A stretch of 64,000 nucleotides of DNA from Candidatus Glassbacteria bacterium (GTDB lineage: Bacteria; Gemmatimonadota; Glassbacteria; GWA2-58-10). The translations under genes and the position numbers were made by a program. Positions 1 through 7,970 of the stretch are shown in pieces; within the stretch, counting starts at the first letter, position 1, and each line of letters starts with the position of its first letter. The stretch lies in the NCBI GenBank assembly GCA_019456185.1, contig VRUH01000015.1, forward strand, positions 20,180 through 84,179. Reading direction: 5' to 3'. The notes beneath the pieces are model-generated. The model was given only the letters and a program-made list of their open reading frames with translations, searched no databases and was not told where the DNA came from.

Positions 1-513
1 GTCTTCCAGCACGGCTTCCCGGTAAGTGGAAGCATGCGGTCCGCCGGCCACCACAAGCGCCTCGGGGACTTCCCTGCGCAATTCGGCAGCGAACTGGCGC
101 GCGGCAATGTAGGATTCCCCGTACCAGGTTTTGATACCGATAATTTTGCAGCCCGTATCGCTAACATGACGGGCGAGGGCACGGATCATTTTTTTCTGCG
201 CCCGCCGCTGCATTTTTGTCGTCAGTTCCTGACTGAACATGAAGGCAGCGCCCAGCAGTTTACGGCCCCTCTGTTTGCGGCCGATACCGTTGACCGGTCC
301 CAGCAGGCGGTCGACCAGAAAGCCATTAATCCTGGCCAGTACCCGGGGAGTCATCGCCTCCCACTGGCTGCTGTTGGCCCAGTCGATCACCTCTACGCTG
401 TAACCCTGTTCTTCGATATAAGTTTTCAGAATAGCCAGCCCGTTATCCAGAAAATCATCGGTGGGCGAGCGCCGTCTGGTCGAAGTTGAATTCCACAGGA
501 TCAAGTCAGTCAC
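1..513 (-). CDS. B12-binding-domain radical SAM protein, N-terminal part (runs off the left edge)
   Basis: The minus-strand frame is open from a GTG at 513 to the window edge, so only the first 171 residues are seen. They show a Rossmann-like cobalamin-binding layout: strand-helix start (MTDLILWNSTS), a central (IIGIKTWYGESY) segment, and the VVAGGPHAS motif near residue 155, which is typical of B12-binding radical-SAM proteins just before the radical-SAM barrel. The CxxxCxxC motif would lie beyond the edge, so enzyme class and substrate cannot be told. The GTG overlaps the TGA stop of the HD-GYP gene upstream (GTGACTGA), which suggests translational coupling at the end of the signalling operon. 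The start is chosen on that overlap. Confidence 0.72.
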   Translation of the reverse strand, partial: MTDLILWNSTSTRRRSPTDDFLDNGLAILKTYIEEQGYSVEVIDWANSSQWEAMTPRVLARINGFLVDRLLGPVNGIGRKQRGRKLLGAAFMFSQELTTKMQRRAQKKMIRALARHVSDTGCKIIGIKTWYGESYIAARQFAAELRREVPEALVVAGGPHASTYREAVLED

Positions 514-1552
514 GGTTCAAGTCCTCAGCGGTTGAGTCGTTGGACTGCAACTTTTCACGGCGATTAAGGCAGTCGATAAAAAGGTCAACGAGATCAGGGT
601 CCCACATCGTGCCGGCCCCGCTCTCCAGCTCGGAGACAGCCTGTTCCCGTGAGAGAGCTTTACGGTAGGGGCGGTCGGTGGTCATCGCGTCGAAACTGTC
701 GGCGATAGCGACTATTCTGGCGTGCAGGGGGATATCTCCCCCGGCGAGTCCCTCGGGGTATCCTTTCCCGTCGTAACGCTCGTGGTGAAAGAGGACGATA
801 TCGCCCACTTCCTTGAGCGAGCGCAGCGGCTCGAGTATTTTTTCGCCCTTGCGCGGGTGGGAGGTGATCATCCGGAACTCCTCATCGTTCAAGGGACCCT
901 GCTTGTTCAGGATATTGTCGGGGATTCCAATTTTCCCGATATCGTGAAGGATCCCGCCCATCCGCACCTGGTCGAGTTCCTTGGAACCCAGGTTGGCCGC
1001 CTTGCCCAGCATCACCGTCAACCGGCTGACCCTGTCGTTATGACCCTCGGTGTACTTGTCCTTGGCCTCGATCGCATTGGCCATGGCGGCGATGACCGTA
1101 TCAGCCTTGTCCAGCAGGTCGTTGAGATGTTTCATTCGCAGCAGGGACTGGGTCCGCGCGCGCAGCTCGGACAGATTGACCGGCTTGTTAAGGAAATCAT
1201 CGGCACCGGACTCGATTGCCTTTATCTTTTGACTCTGGTTATTCACCGCCGTGATCATGATCACCGGAATCAGCCTCGTTTCATCGTTCCGCTTGATCTT
1301 CTGACAGACTTCCAAGCCGTCGATCTCGGGCATCATCAGGTCGAGCAGGACAAGGTCGGGTTTTTCCCGGGCCACCAGTTCCAGTGCGACAGAGCCGTTT
1401 TCCGCCTCGATAATCGAGTGCCCTTCGTTGCGCAGCAGAAAAACCATGCCCTTGCGCAGGGTCTTGTCATCGTCAACAACCAGCACCAGAGAATTATCTC
1501 TGTGCTTGCGGCGGGAATGGCTGTGGCTGTATTTCAGTGTAGTTTCGCTCAT
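506..1552 (-). CDS. Response regulator: receiver + HD-GYP phosphodiesterase domain
   Basis: 348 aa. The receiver domain spans about residues 21-140, with acidic pair D27/D28, phospho-acceptor D71 in LVLLDLMMP and Lys123 in LNKPVNL. A helical linker is followed by an HD-GYP domain (about 150-335) with HDIGKIGIP (H203, D204) and HHERYDGKGYP (256-266), the complete metal- and substrate-binding signature. Family members usually hydrolyse cyclic di-GMP, and phosphorylation would gate this. It lies 3 bp after the single-domain receiver gene and downstream of the histidine kinase, so the kinase is its likely phosphodonor (inference). A cytoplasmic output of this kind often controls motility, biofilm or export. 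All catalytic residues are present. Confidence 0.93.
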   Translation of the reverse strand: MSETTLKYSHSHSRRKHRDNSLVLVVDDDKTLRKGMVFLLRNEGHSIIEAENGSVALELVAREKPDLVLLDLMMPEIDGLEVCQKIKRNDETRLIPVIMITAVNNQSQKIKAIESGADDFLNKPVNLSELRARTQSLLRMKHLNDLLDKADTVIAAMANAIEAKDKYTEGHNDRVSRLTVMLGKAANLGSKELDQVRMGGILHDIGKIGIPDNILNKQGPLNDEEFRMITSHPRKGEKILEPLRSLKEVGDIVLFHHERYDGKGYPEGLAGGDIPLHARIVAIADSFDAMTTDRPYRKALSREQAVSELESGAGTMWDPDLVDLFIDCLNRREKLQSNDSTAEDLNRD

Positions 1553-1555
1553 GAT

Positions 1556-1948
1556 CTACTCGTTGAATTTGCGGCCTGCCAGGAGATCTTCGATCACCTG
1601 CAGCAGTTTCCTGTATTCGAAGGGCTTGGTCATATAGTAGTCACCGCCAGCTTCGAGACCCTCGTTTTGCTCCCTGATCTGGCCCTTGGCCGACAGGAAC
1701 ATGATTTTAATTCCTTCAGTCAATTGATCTTCTCTGAGTTTTCGGCAGACCTCGATCCCTGTCATCCCGCGCATCATCACATCCAGGATCACCAGGGCCG
1801 GCAAGTGTTCCCTCGCCATCGCCAGGGCGGTCGAGCCATCGGCCGATTCGAGCGCAACGTAGCCGGCCCGCTCCAGGCACTTGGCCAGCCCTAAACGCAG
1901 CGGCGCCTCGTCTTCAACTATCAGTATTTTGCTGCTGTCGAACTCCAT
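1556..1948 (-). CDS. Single-domain response regulator (CheY-like receiver)
   Basis: 130 aa from the chosen ATG. It is a stand-alone receiver: acidic pair in VEDE (E12, D13), phospho-acceptor D56 in LVILDVMM, Ser86 in place of the usual Thr/Ser switch residue, and Lys108 in MTKPF. No output domain follows, so it probably acts by protein contact or as a phosphate shuttle between the upstream kinase and the HD-GYP regulator (inference). The longest frame begins at 1993, but the ATG at 1948 has an AGGA seven bases upstream and starts directly before the domain. The 5' end overlaps the kinase gene by about 35 bp, supporting co-translation. Confidence 0.88.
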   Translation of the reverse strand: MEFDSSKILIVEDEAPLRLGLAKCLERAGYVALESADGSTALAMAREHLPALVILDVMMRGMTGIEVCRKLREDQLTEGIKIMFLSAKGQIREQNEGLEAGGDYYMTKPFEYRKLLQVIEDLLAGRKFNE

Positions 1949-3596
1949 TTTCATCCTGTTCTTCCGTTGGTTTTTTGATACGCCGTCCCGCACAAGGCAG
2001 GGTAAAAAATACGGTGGCTCCCGTACCGATTTCGCTTTCGATCCAGATTTCGCCTCCGAGCCGTTCGATTATCGATTTGCTGATCGTCATGCCGAGTCCT
2101 GAGCCCTCGGAGTGGTGTTCAATACTCTCAAGATGGCTGAAACGGTCGAATACCTTGGGGATATCCTCACGGCTGATACCCTTGCCGGAATCGGTTATGG
2201 AAACCAGACCCTGGTTTCCTCTCTGCTGCAAGGCCACCGAGATAGAGCCGCCCTCGGGCGTAAATTTGACAGCGTTCGAGATTATGTTGGTCAGGACCTG
2301 AATCACCCTGTCGCGGTCTCCCCAGAGTTTCACGCCCTTTTCTATCCCGTCGGATGTGTAATTGAGTTTCTTGGCGTCAATCGTCGGTTTGAGGCCGCTG
2401 ACCGTCTCGGCCACGATATCGGTGAGATCGAGCTCAATTGGCTTGAACGGCATCCGGCCCGCCTCGATTTTCGAAAGATCGAGCACGTCGTTGATCAGCC
2501 TGGTCAGCCGTCGGCAGTTGTCGACAATAATCGAGAGAAAGTCGTGCCGGGTTTCCTTGGAATCGTCCATGCCGTCGAGCAGCATTTCCGAGTAGAGCAG
2601 GACGGAGCTGAGCGGCGTACGCAATTCGTGGGAAACCAGAGACAGGAAATCATCCTTGGCTTTGTCCAGGGTTTTGAGCGCCTCGTAGGCGACTTCCAGT
2701 TCTTCGTGTTTTTCCTGCAGTTCCCGGGTGCGAGAGGCAACTTTGGCCTCCAGTTCGCGGTTCCAGGCCTCGATTCGCGCCCTTGAAACTTTAAGCTGGC
2801 GGGTCATGTGGTTGAATGAACTTGCCAGCACGCCAATCTCGTCGCTGCGCGTAACGGGAACCTCCTGATCCAGGTCGTCCATCGCCACCGCCCTGGTGGC
2901 ATCGGCCAGGCGGTAGATCGGCAGCGCCACCCGCCGTACCATGGCGATAGTCGCCATCGCACCCAGCATGATTACCACCAGGGTAATCAGGACCGCCCTG
3001 CGGGTACCCGCGGCCACAGCCTGGTGCATGCTTTCGAGCGATACATCGAGCACCACGTATCCAAGTTTGTCGTGACGTGACGCGCCGGTTGCGGAACCGG
3101 CAGGATTGATATCGGAGGCGCCGAAAATTGTCTCCTCGCTGCTCTCGGACAGCTTGCGCTCGATATCGATCAGGGCCACGGTGCGGTGGATGTCGTTCAT
3201 TTCCGTCGACAGCCACTGTCTGGCCTGACTGCTGTCGAGACGCGAACTGAAAGGAACAATTTTTCTGATCAGCGACGTATCCTGGTGGGCGATAATAACG
3301 CCTTTCAGGTCAATAATATAAGCGTCCTGGATATCGCTCTCCTGCTTAACACCAGAGATCGAAATCAGCATATTGGTCAGGTCGCCGCTGACCACGGAGA
3401 ACTGGTTGTTGTAGGCCATGTTGCTGGCCAGCGAGAATGCCCTCTTGCGCAGCTCCTCGGTCAGTTCCGTGCTGTGCCTCGATACGAAGAAGGTGGTCAG
3501 GGCAGCGGAGATGGTGGTCAGCAGCGCAATGACCGCGATAATCGACTTCGTGCCCAGACGAAGCGAAAACATTTTTTCCAGGCGACCAGGACCCAT
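1914..3596 (-). CDS. Membrane sensor histidine kinase (periplasmic sensor, HAMP, HisKA, HATPase)
   Basis: 560 aa. The order is: membrane segment (about 18-38), periplasmic Cache/PAS-like sensor (about 40-198, with AYIIDLKGVIIAHQD), second membrane segment (about 200-220), HAMP (about 220-272), coiled coil (270-315), HisKA with VSHELRTPLS (His323), and HATPase with the N box NIISNAVKF (437-445), DSGKGI (469-474) and GSGLGM (498-503). It is a complete, apparently active class I kinase. The ATG at 3596 lies just after the stop of the periplasmic binding-protein gene, with a GGGAG nine bases upstream. The context suggests that the neighbouring ABC_sub_bind protein delivers a ligand signal and the two response regulators receive the phosphate. 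Confidence 0.94.
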   Translation of the reverse strand: MGPGRLEKMFSLRLGTKSIIAVIALLTTISAALTTFFVSRHSTELTEELRKRAFSLASNMAYNNQFSVVSGDLTNMLISISGVKQESDIQDAYIIDLKGVIIAHQDTSLIRKIVPFSSRLDSSQARQWLSTEMNDIHRTVALIDIERKLSESSEETIFGASDINPAGSATGASRHDKLGYVVLDVSLESMHQAVAAGTRRAVLITLVVIMLGAMATIAMVRRVALPIYRLADATRAVAMDDLDQEVPVTRSDEIGVLASSFNHMTRQLKVSRARIEAWNRELEAKVASRTRELQEKHEELEVAYEALKTLDKAKDDFLSLVSHELRTPLSSVLLYSEMLLDGMDDSKETRHDFLSIIVDNCRRLTRLINDVLDLSKIEAGRMPFKPIELDLTDIVAETVSGLKPTIDAKKLNYTSDGIEKGVKLWGDRDRVIQVLTNIISNAVKFTPEGGSISVALQQRGNQGLVSITDSGKGISREDIPKVFDRFSHLESIEHHSEGSGLGMTISKSIIERLGGEIWIESEIGTGATVFFTLPCAGRRIKKPTEEQDENGVRQQQNTDS

Positions 3597-3598
3597 CG

Positions 3599-4573
3599 TT
3601 AACTCCCGCTCTTGACCTGTACGGTAAGGCTCTTGAGTTCATCCGGGATTTCTATGTTCAACCTGGATGCTACTCCCTCGTTGATAAAAAGGAGATATTT
3701 ACGGGGGTATTCGACCAACGGTTTGCTGAATTTGCCGTTGCCGAGCCGCTTGAGCACAAGTTCGGCAGTCTGCCGGCCGATATCCTCGTTATCGACACCG
3801 ATTGTAATCGGAATTCCGGCTTCGGCGTAAATCCGGTAAACTGAAACGATCGGCACTCCGTTTTTGAAGCATTCGGTGACGACAAAGCTAAGTACCAGGT
3901 AGTTAAAGATAAGTTTGTCGAGCGGCATCCAGAATACATCGATTTCAGGGAGCATCCGGCGGAGAGTGTTGGGGATGTCCCGTTCCGAGTTGACTTTTTC
4001 CACGACCAGTTGCAATCCTATCGATCCGGCTTTCCGGCGCGCGGATTCATAGACTTCCTCGGAGCCGGGGGAGTAAATGAACCCCACCCTGCGGGCGCCC
4101 GGGAGCGCTTTCTTCAGGTACTCCAGCTGCCTGTCCACCGGGATGTTGAGGGTCACGCCGGCGAAATCCTTTTTGGTATCACCCGGCTGCTGGCCGATAT
4201 GGTCGAGGACCATCGTGAATACAACAGGGAGGTTGCCGCTGTGAAGCATCGCGCTCCTGGTTGCCTGGGTGCCTACGGTTACCACCAGGGAAGGATTTGA
4301 CTGGCGGAGTTCACGCCAGAACCTTTCTTCCTGATCGACCCCTTCCAAAGTGTGCTGCTGGAGGCTGACCGGGTCGTTTTCACTGCCAAGCCGCTCGCTG
4401 ATTACCCTGGTGGCAAACTCGTATACCGCCCAATCCGAACTCTTGACGACTGCGACAGTCCTGCCCGGCGGGGAGGGACCAGCAGCCGCCGGCAGCAGGA
4501 TTGCAGCAAGCAGGACAAGAGCCGTCCGCGGTTTCAGCGGACCATTTTTATTAAATAACAGGAAACTGAGCAC
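3599..4573 (-). CDS. ABC_sub_bind-family periplasmic binding protein
   Basis: 324 aa with an N-terminal hydrophobic export segment (about residues 14-31, ending AAAGPS). The rest matches the periplasmic-binding fold of the ABC_sub_bind (TrpX/YtrF-like) family: SLVVTVGTQATRSAM, a central PVVFTMVLDH, the hinge GARRVGFIYSPGSE, and PIVSVYRIYAEAGIPITIGVD near the C terminus. No permease or ATPase gene is next to it. It lies between a TonB-dependent receptor and a sensor kinase, so a sensing role (ligand relay to the kinase) is more likely than transport. The start is a GTG at 4573 with only a weak ribosome-binding site, so a nearby alternative start is possible. Confidence 0.82.
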   Translation of the reverse strand: MLSFLLFNKNGPLKPRTALVLLAAILLPAAAGPSPPGRTVAVVKSSDWAVYEFATRVISERLGSENDPVSLQQHTLEGVDQEERFWRELRQSNPSLVVTVGTQATRSAMLHSGNLPVVFTMVLDHIGQQPGDTKKDFAGVTLNIPVDRQLEYLKKALPGARRVGFIYSPGSEEVYESARRKAGSIGLQLVVEKVNSERDIPNTLRRMLPEIDVFWMPLDKLIFNYLVLSFVVTECFKNGVPIVSVYRIYAEAGIPITIGVDNEDIGRQTAELVLKRLGNGKFSKPLVEYPRKYLLFINEGVASRLNIEIPDELKSLTVQVKSGS

Positions 4574-4609
4574 AGTATTCTCTGACTTTTTTTGAGGAGA
4601 AACTGCTCT

Positions 4610-6529
4610 TTAGAAAGTGAGCTGAAAACCGGTGGTCATTCTTCGCCGGACCTCTTCGCCACGAGGGTACTCTCTGTAACGGTAGTCCTTCAGATTGTAA
4701 GCGGCGAGGAAAAATTCGGCATGGTCGTTCAACCCCTGCCACGAAATTCTGGCATCCAGCCTAGTATTCGGCTTCGAATCGATTACCTGATAGTCCCCTT
4801 CGTTAGTGGGCACTTCCCAGGTCGATTCTCCAGTCCTGCTGACAGAGCAGTAAGTGGAGAAATTGTACGGCAGGGACATGAAAGCTTTGAGATTGGCTTT
4901 GTGCGACGGGGGCGCCTGGCTTTCAAGCACCGAGTAGTTGTTAGTCAGGTCCTGATAGCTGTAATTGGCCGAAATTTTCATCCAGGGAGCGGGAAGCACG
5001 TCGAACGTGACTTCGAAACCATAGTTCTTGGCGCTGCCCTTGTTGATGAACGACTGTTCCAGGCGGCCGGTGGATTGATTCGGCAGTAAGCTGTCGACTC
5101 CGATATAGTCTTTGAAACTGTATGCGAACAGGTCTATCTCTGCACGGAAAAAATGCCGGGGAAAGAACGTATAACCCAGTTCGTAGGTTGTGATCTTTTC
5201 GCTTTCCAGGTCGGGTTTGCCCACCAGGGTAAAATGGGGTGGGAGTAAGGGCGAAGGCGGAAGCGGAACGTCCAGTTCGAAATAGGAGTCAGTAAAGCTC
5301 GGGTTACGGAAGGCCCGTCCAACCGAGGTCCTGAAAGTGTGACGGCTGGTTGGAGCATAGATAATACTGCCGCGCGGACTGAAACTTGTACCGACCAGGG
5401 GGTGGTGATCGATCCGGGCGCCGCCGAGCAGGCTGACTTCCGGGATGGGTCGGTACTCATCCTGAAAATAGGCGGCCAGCAGGTTCTGGTCGTGGTTTGT
5501 ATCGATAATGTTGGATTCGATCGTGTTGTACCGGTAGGTTCCGCCAACCACCAGCACATGTTTATTGGCCAGCTCAAGGGTCTGCTGCGCCTCGATATCG
5601 AAAGTATTGTAGAGAATTTCCACGTCATCGGTCCCCAGAAAAAACGGGTCGCCGGTTTCATTGCCACGGTTCCAGAAAGTTTGCAGGCTGAAATCTCCAT
5701 ACTCGTAGTTCAGCTTGGCGTAACTGGTGGTGGCCTCGAATTCGTTGTCCATCAGCCGGACGTTCTGGGAGACAGAACCGTCGATAACGCCGCCCTCCAC
5801 CGACAGCCGCTGCTGAGAGTCGAACCTGTGTTCGAGGTAGATATTACCCAGGATGTTGTTCTCGAATTCACGGGCCGGCTTGCCGAAACTGTCCATCTGC
5901 CTGGCGCCGAAGGCAAACCTGAGCGAGGTGTCTCCGAAGCGCTGACCGTGCATCACCGAGGCATAAAGCGTGGCTTGCTGTCCGGTGCGAAAGTTGATCT
6001 TGGTGCCGTTGATCTGGCGCGGGTTCTTGGTAATGATATTGATCACGCCGCTGAAAGCGTTTGCGCCGTATAGCGCTGAACTGGGGCTGCGGACTACCTC
6101 GATCCGGTCAATCTGATCGATCACGATCTGGAGCGCGGGCCAGATTACTCCGCCGAAAAAGTCGAAATAAGCCGAGCGACCGTCAATCAGGACCAGCAGC
6201 TTGTTGGACAGAATCTGGTTAAGGCCTCTGGCATTGACCTCGAAATGCGAGGCGCTCACCGTGGTGACATCCAGGCCGGGCACGAGGCGGAGCAATTCGG
6301 GGATATTAAGCGCCCCTGAGGCACGAATTTCCTCGGCCGAAATTACGGTGACCGTGGCCGGCGCACGCTCAATCCTCTGCTCAATACGGCCGGCGGTGAT
6401 CACGGTCTGGATCGGCTGGAATATCATTTCTTCGGTAAATCCCTGGGCGAACCCGCCGGGAGACCACAAGAGAAGAACCATCAACAGCATGGCGGGCCAT
6501 ATTTTGTGGTTATATCCAGTTCCGTTCAT
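4610..6529 (-). CDS. TonB-dependent outer-membrane receptor
   Basis: 639 aa. A signal peptide (residues 1-29, ending GGFAQG) is followed by a plug domain (about 40-168) with ATVTVISAEEI, VNARGLNQ, LVLIDGRS, DRIEVVRSPSSALYGANAF and GVINIITKNP, then a beta-barrel ending in an aromatic residue (GFQLTF). The sequence is of the BtuB/FepA/colicin-receptor type rather than SusC, because no carboxypeptidase-like N-terminal extension is seen. It would take up a cobalamin-, siderophore- or similar-sized ligand with TonB energy. It heads the minus-strand cluster 36 bp before the binding-protein gene, and the B12-binding radical-SAM gene lies at the far end. A link to corrinoid sensing is an inference. 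An AGGAG lies ahead of the ATG. Confidence 0.93.
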   Translation of the reverse strand: MNGTGYNHKIWPAMLLMVLLLWSPGGFAQGFTEEMIFQPIQTVITAGRIEQRIERAPATVTVISAEEIRASGALNIPELLRLVPGLDVTTVSASHFEVNARGLNQILSNKLLVLIDGRSAYFDFFGGVIWPALQIVIDQIDRIEVVRSPSSALYGANAFSGVINIITKNPRQINGTKINFRTGQQATLYASVMHGQRFGDTSLRFAFGARQMDSFGKPAREFENNILGNIYLEHRFDSQQRLSVEGGVIDGSVSQNVRLMDNEFEATTSYAKLNYEYGDFSLQTFWNRGNETGDPFFLGTDDVEILYNTFDIEAQQTLELANKHVLVVGGTYRYNTIESNIIDTNHDQNLLAAYFQDEYRPIPEVSLLGGARIDHHPLVGTSFSPRGSIIYAPTSRHTFRTSVGRAFRNPSFTDSYFELDVPLPPSPLLPPHFTLVGKPDLESEKITTYELGYTFFPRHFFRAEIDLFAYSFKDYIGVDSLLPNQSTGRLEQSFINKGSAKNYGFEVTFDVLPAPWMKISANYSYQDLTNNYSVLESQAPPSHKANLKAFMSLPYNFSTYCSVSRTGESTWEVPTNEGDYQVIDSKPNTRLDARISWQGLNDHAEFFLAAYNLKDYRYREYPRGEEVRRRMTTGFQLTF

Positions 6530-6647
6530 CAGCTACTGCTCCTGGACTTTCAAAACCGCAAGTGTTCTCGCGGCTGAGTTCTCGGTTGCCCGGGGGGTGG
6601 GATTTCTCCCGTCCCCCCCCCGGGAGGGCTGTAATGCAGTGGTCGCT

Positions 6648-6830
6648 TCATCTATAGTTAAATATCGCACTCGCTACCGTTTCGGGGTGCAGCAGGAATT
6701 CGGCTGCGGTTTTGAGCACGGCCAGCAGATTCGACTCCTCCTCGACCCGGAAGCCGTTAACACGCAATATCGCGCAGCTCAAAGCGCGGTCGTCATCCAC
6801 GATCAGTATCCTTTTAGCATCCTCGCTCAT
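6648..6830 (-). pseudogene. Truncated response-regulator receiver (60 codons)
   Basis: The product starts as a clear receiver (KRILIVDDDRALS) but loses register after about 25 residues and stops at codon 61, before any phospho-acceptor strand. It therefore cannot fold as a receiver (about 120 aa are needed). The ATG overlaps the stop of the upstream HTH-receiver gene (ATGA), which is how a genuine downstream partner gene would be arranged. I read it as the remains of a second response regulator after an internal deletion. A short expressed peptide cannot be excluded. Confidence 0.6.
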
Positions 6831-7423
6831 CCGATCAATCCCTTGACAAGGGCCATCAGCGATTTCTTGTCGAAAGGCTTGAGCAGGTACTCATCCGCGC
6901 CGTTGCGCAGGACAAGGTCGCGGTCGTAGGCCTCGGAGTGGCCGGTAATGGCCAGAATTTTGATTCCGTGGACGAAGCTCTGGTTCTGGCGCAGGCGACG
7001 GCAGACCTCGAGGCCATCGATTTTGGGCATCCGGATATCGATAATCAGCAGGTCCGGCTTAAAATCCCCCGCGGCGATCAGGGTTTCGTAGCCATCGCGA
7101 GAGACCTTGACCTCGTAGTGCTCTTCCTGGGCCATCAGCAGGTAGCGGATCGCATCGACCACAGACCTGTCATCATCGGCCACAAGCACACGTTTGCCTT
7201 TTTCCAGTTCCCTGAAAAACTCGTCGAGCACGGGCATGCCGTTGCGCTCCAGGAAACTGTGAAACTCCTGGCGCGTAATGCGGTTCTGTCCGCCGGGATT
7301 CCGGAATGCCTTCAGGTCCCCGTTTTTGATCCAGCGATTGATCTGCATAACCGTCGTGTGGCAGTAGCGGGCTATGTCGCCGGTAGTCAGTGGAGGGTCA
7401 GGTATCGGCAGGGCACTGTTCAC
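6827..7423 (-). CDS. Excisionase/MerR-type HTH fused to a C-terminal receiver domain
   Basis: 198 aa from the chosen GTG. Residues 12-62 form a winged-helix HTH_17-like DNA-binding domain (TTGDIARYCHTTVMQINRWI ... GGQNRITRQEFHSFLER). Residues 77-198 form a receiver with acidic residues D83/D84, phospho-acceptor D129 (LLIIDIRMP), Thr160 and Lys182 (LLKPF). The order HTH then receiver is the reverse of most response regulators. The longest frame starts at 7444, but the GTG at 7423 has GGAG six bases upstream and is preferred. It is likely a phosphorylation-controlled DNA-binding protein. The intergenic region it shares with the acyltransferase gene is a plausible target (inference). Confidence 0.82.
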   Translation of the reverse strand: MNSALPIPDPPLTTGDIARYCHTTVMQINRWIKNGDLKAFRNPGGQNRITRQEFHSFLERNGMPVLDEFFRELEKGKRVLVADDDRSVVDAIRYLLMAQEEHYEVKVSRDGYETLIAAGDFKPDLLIIDIRMPKIDGLEVCRRLRQNQSFVHGIKILAITGHSEAYDRDLVLRNGADEYLLKPFDKKSLMALVKGLIG

Positions 7424-7970
7424 GGTGATCTCCGTGGGCGGCACATGGTAACATATCTATCGAGCGACACAACTATAACAAATATAACAAATATAACGCA
7501 GGGGGTCAAGAGGTGTTGCAATTTTTTTTCCTAACGTGATCGCAGCGCTGGCAGAAATTTTCTGACGACCAGTAGTCGGGGAGTAGAGAGATTGTTCTCG
7601 ATCGGAAAATGGCAGATATTTTGCAAGAATCATTCTCATAATCTGGACAATTAGCATATCGAAAATAACAAATCCAACAAGCGCAACAAAAAGATAAGTA
7701 ATATAAATTAGATAAATAGCATAGCAAGGAAAAGAATAAAGATAAGCATTGACTTTTCCGTCACAGAATCCTATCTTAGATGCACACGATTATAATGCAT
7801 TAATTATCAGATAGTTAGTCTCTGTAAGAAAAATGTTCCCATCTTTGAGTAAAAAACATGCAACGGTAATCCCAGCTAGTATGTTTTAAAGAGTAACCCA
7901 CTAAATGCCGAAGTTTTATATAGCGCCCAACGCTTTACATACATCAAACTTTCTGCACCAGGAGAAAAGC
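7424..7970. other. Intergenic region, AT-rich, divergent control region
   Basis: About 550 bp without a convincing gene, between the divergent HTH-receiver and acyltransferase genes. It is much more AT-rich than its neighbours and contains iterated AACAAATAT / AACAAATCC-like words near 7475-7500 and 7666-7690, which could be operator repeats or a curved-DNA tract. A good sigma70-like promoter for the plus-strand gene is listed separately. Short frames here have no family resemblance. Confidence 0.5.
7749..7777 (+). promoter_or_regulatory. Sigma70-type promoter for the acyltransferase gene
   Basis: TTGACT at 7749-7754 and TATCTT at 7772-7777 are separated by exactly 17 bp in an AT-rich context. 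Transcription would start near 7784, leaving a leader of about 185 nt before the ATG at 7971. Predicted from sequence only. Confidence 0.5.

Noticed and set aside
722..1894. Long plus-strand open frame (390 codons) opposite the response-regulator genes
   Set aside because: It lies antisense to two complete receiver/HD-GYP genes, has no family resemblance and no ribosome-binding site; GC-rich codon bias produces such frames.
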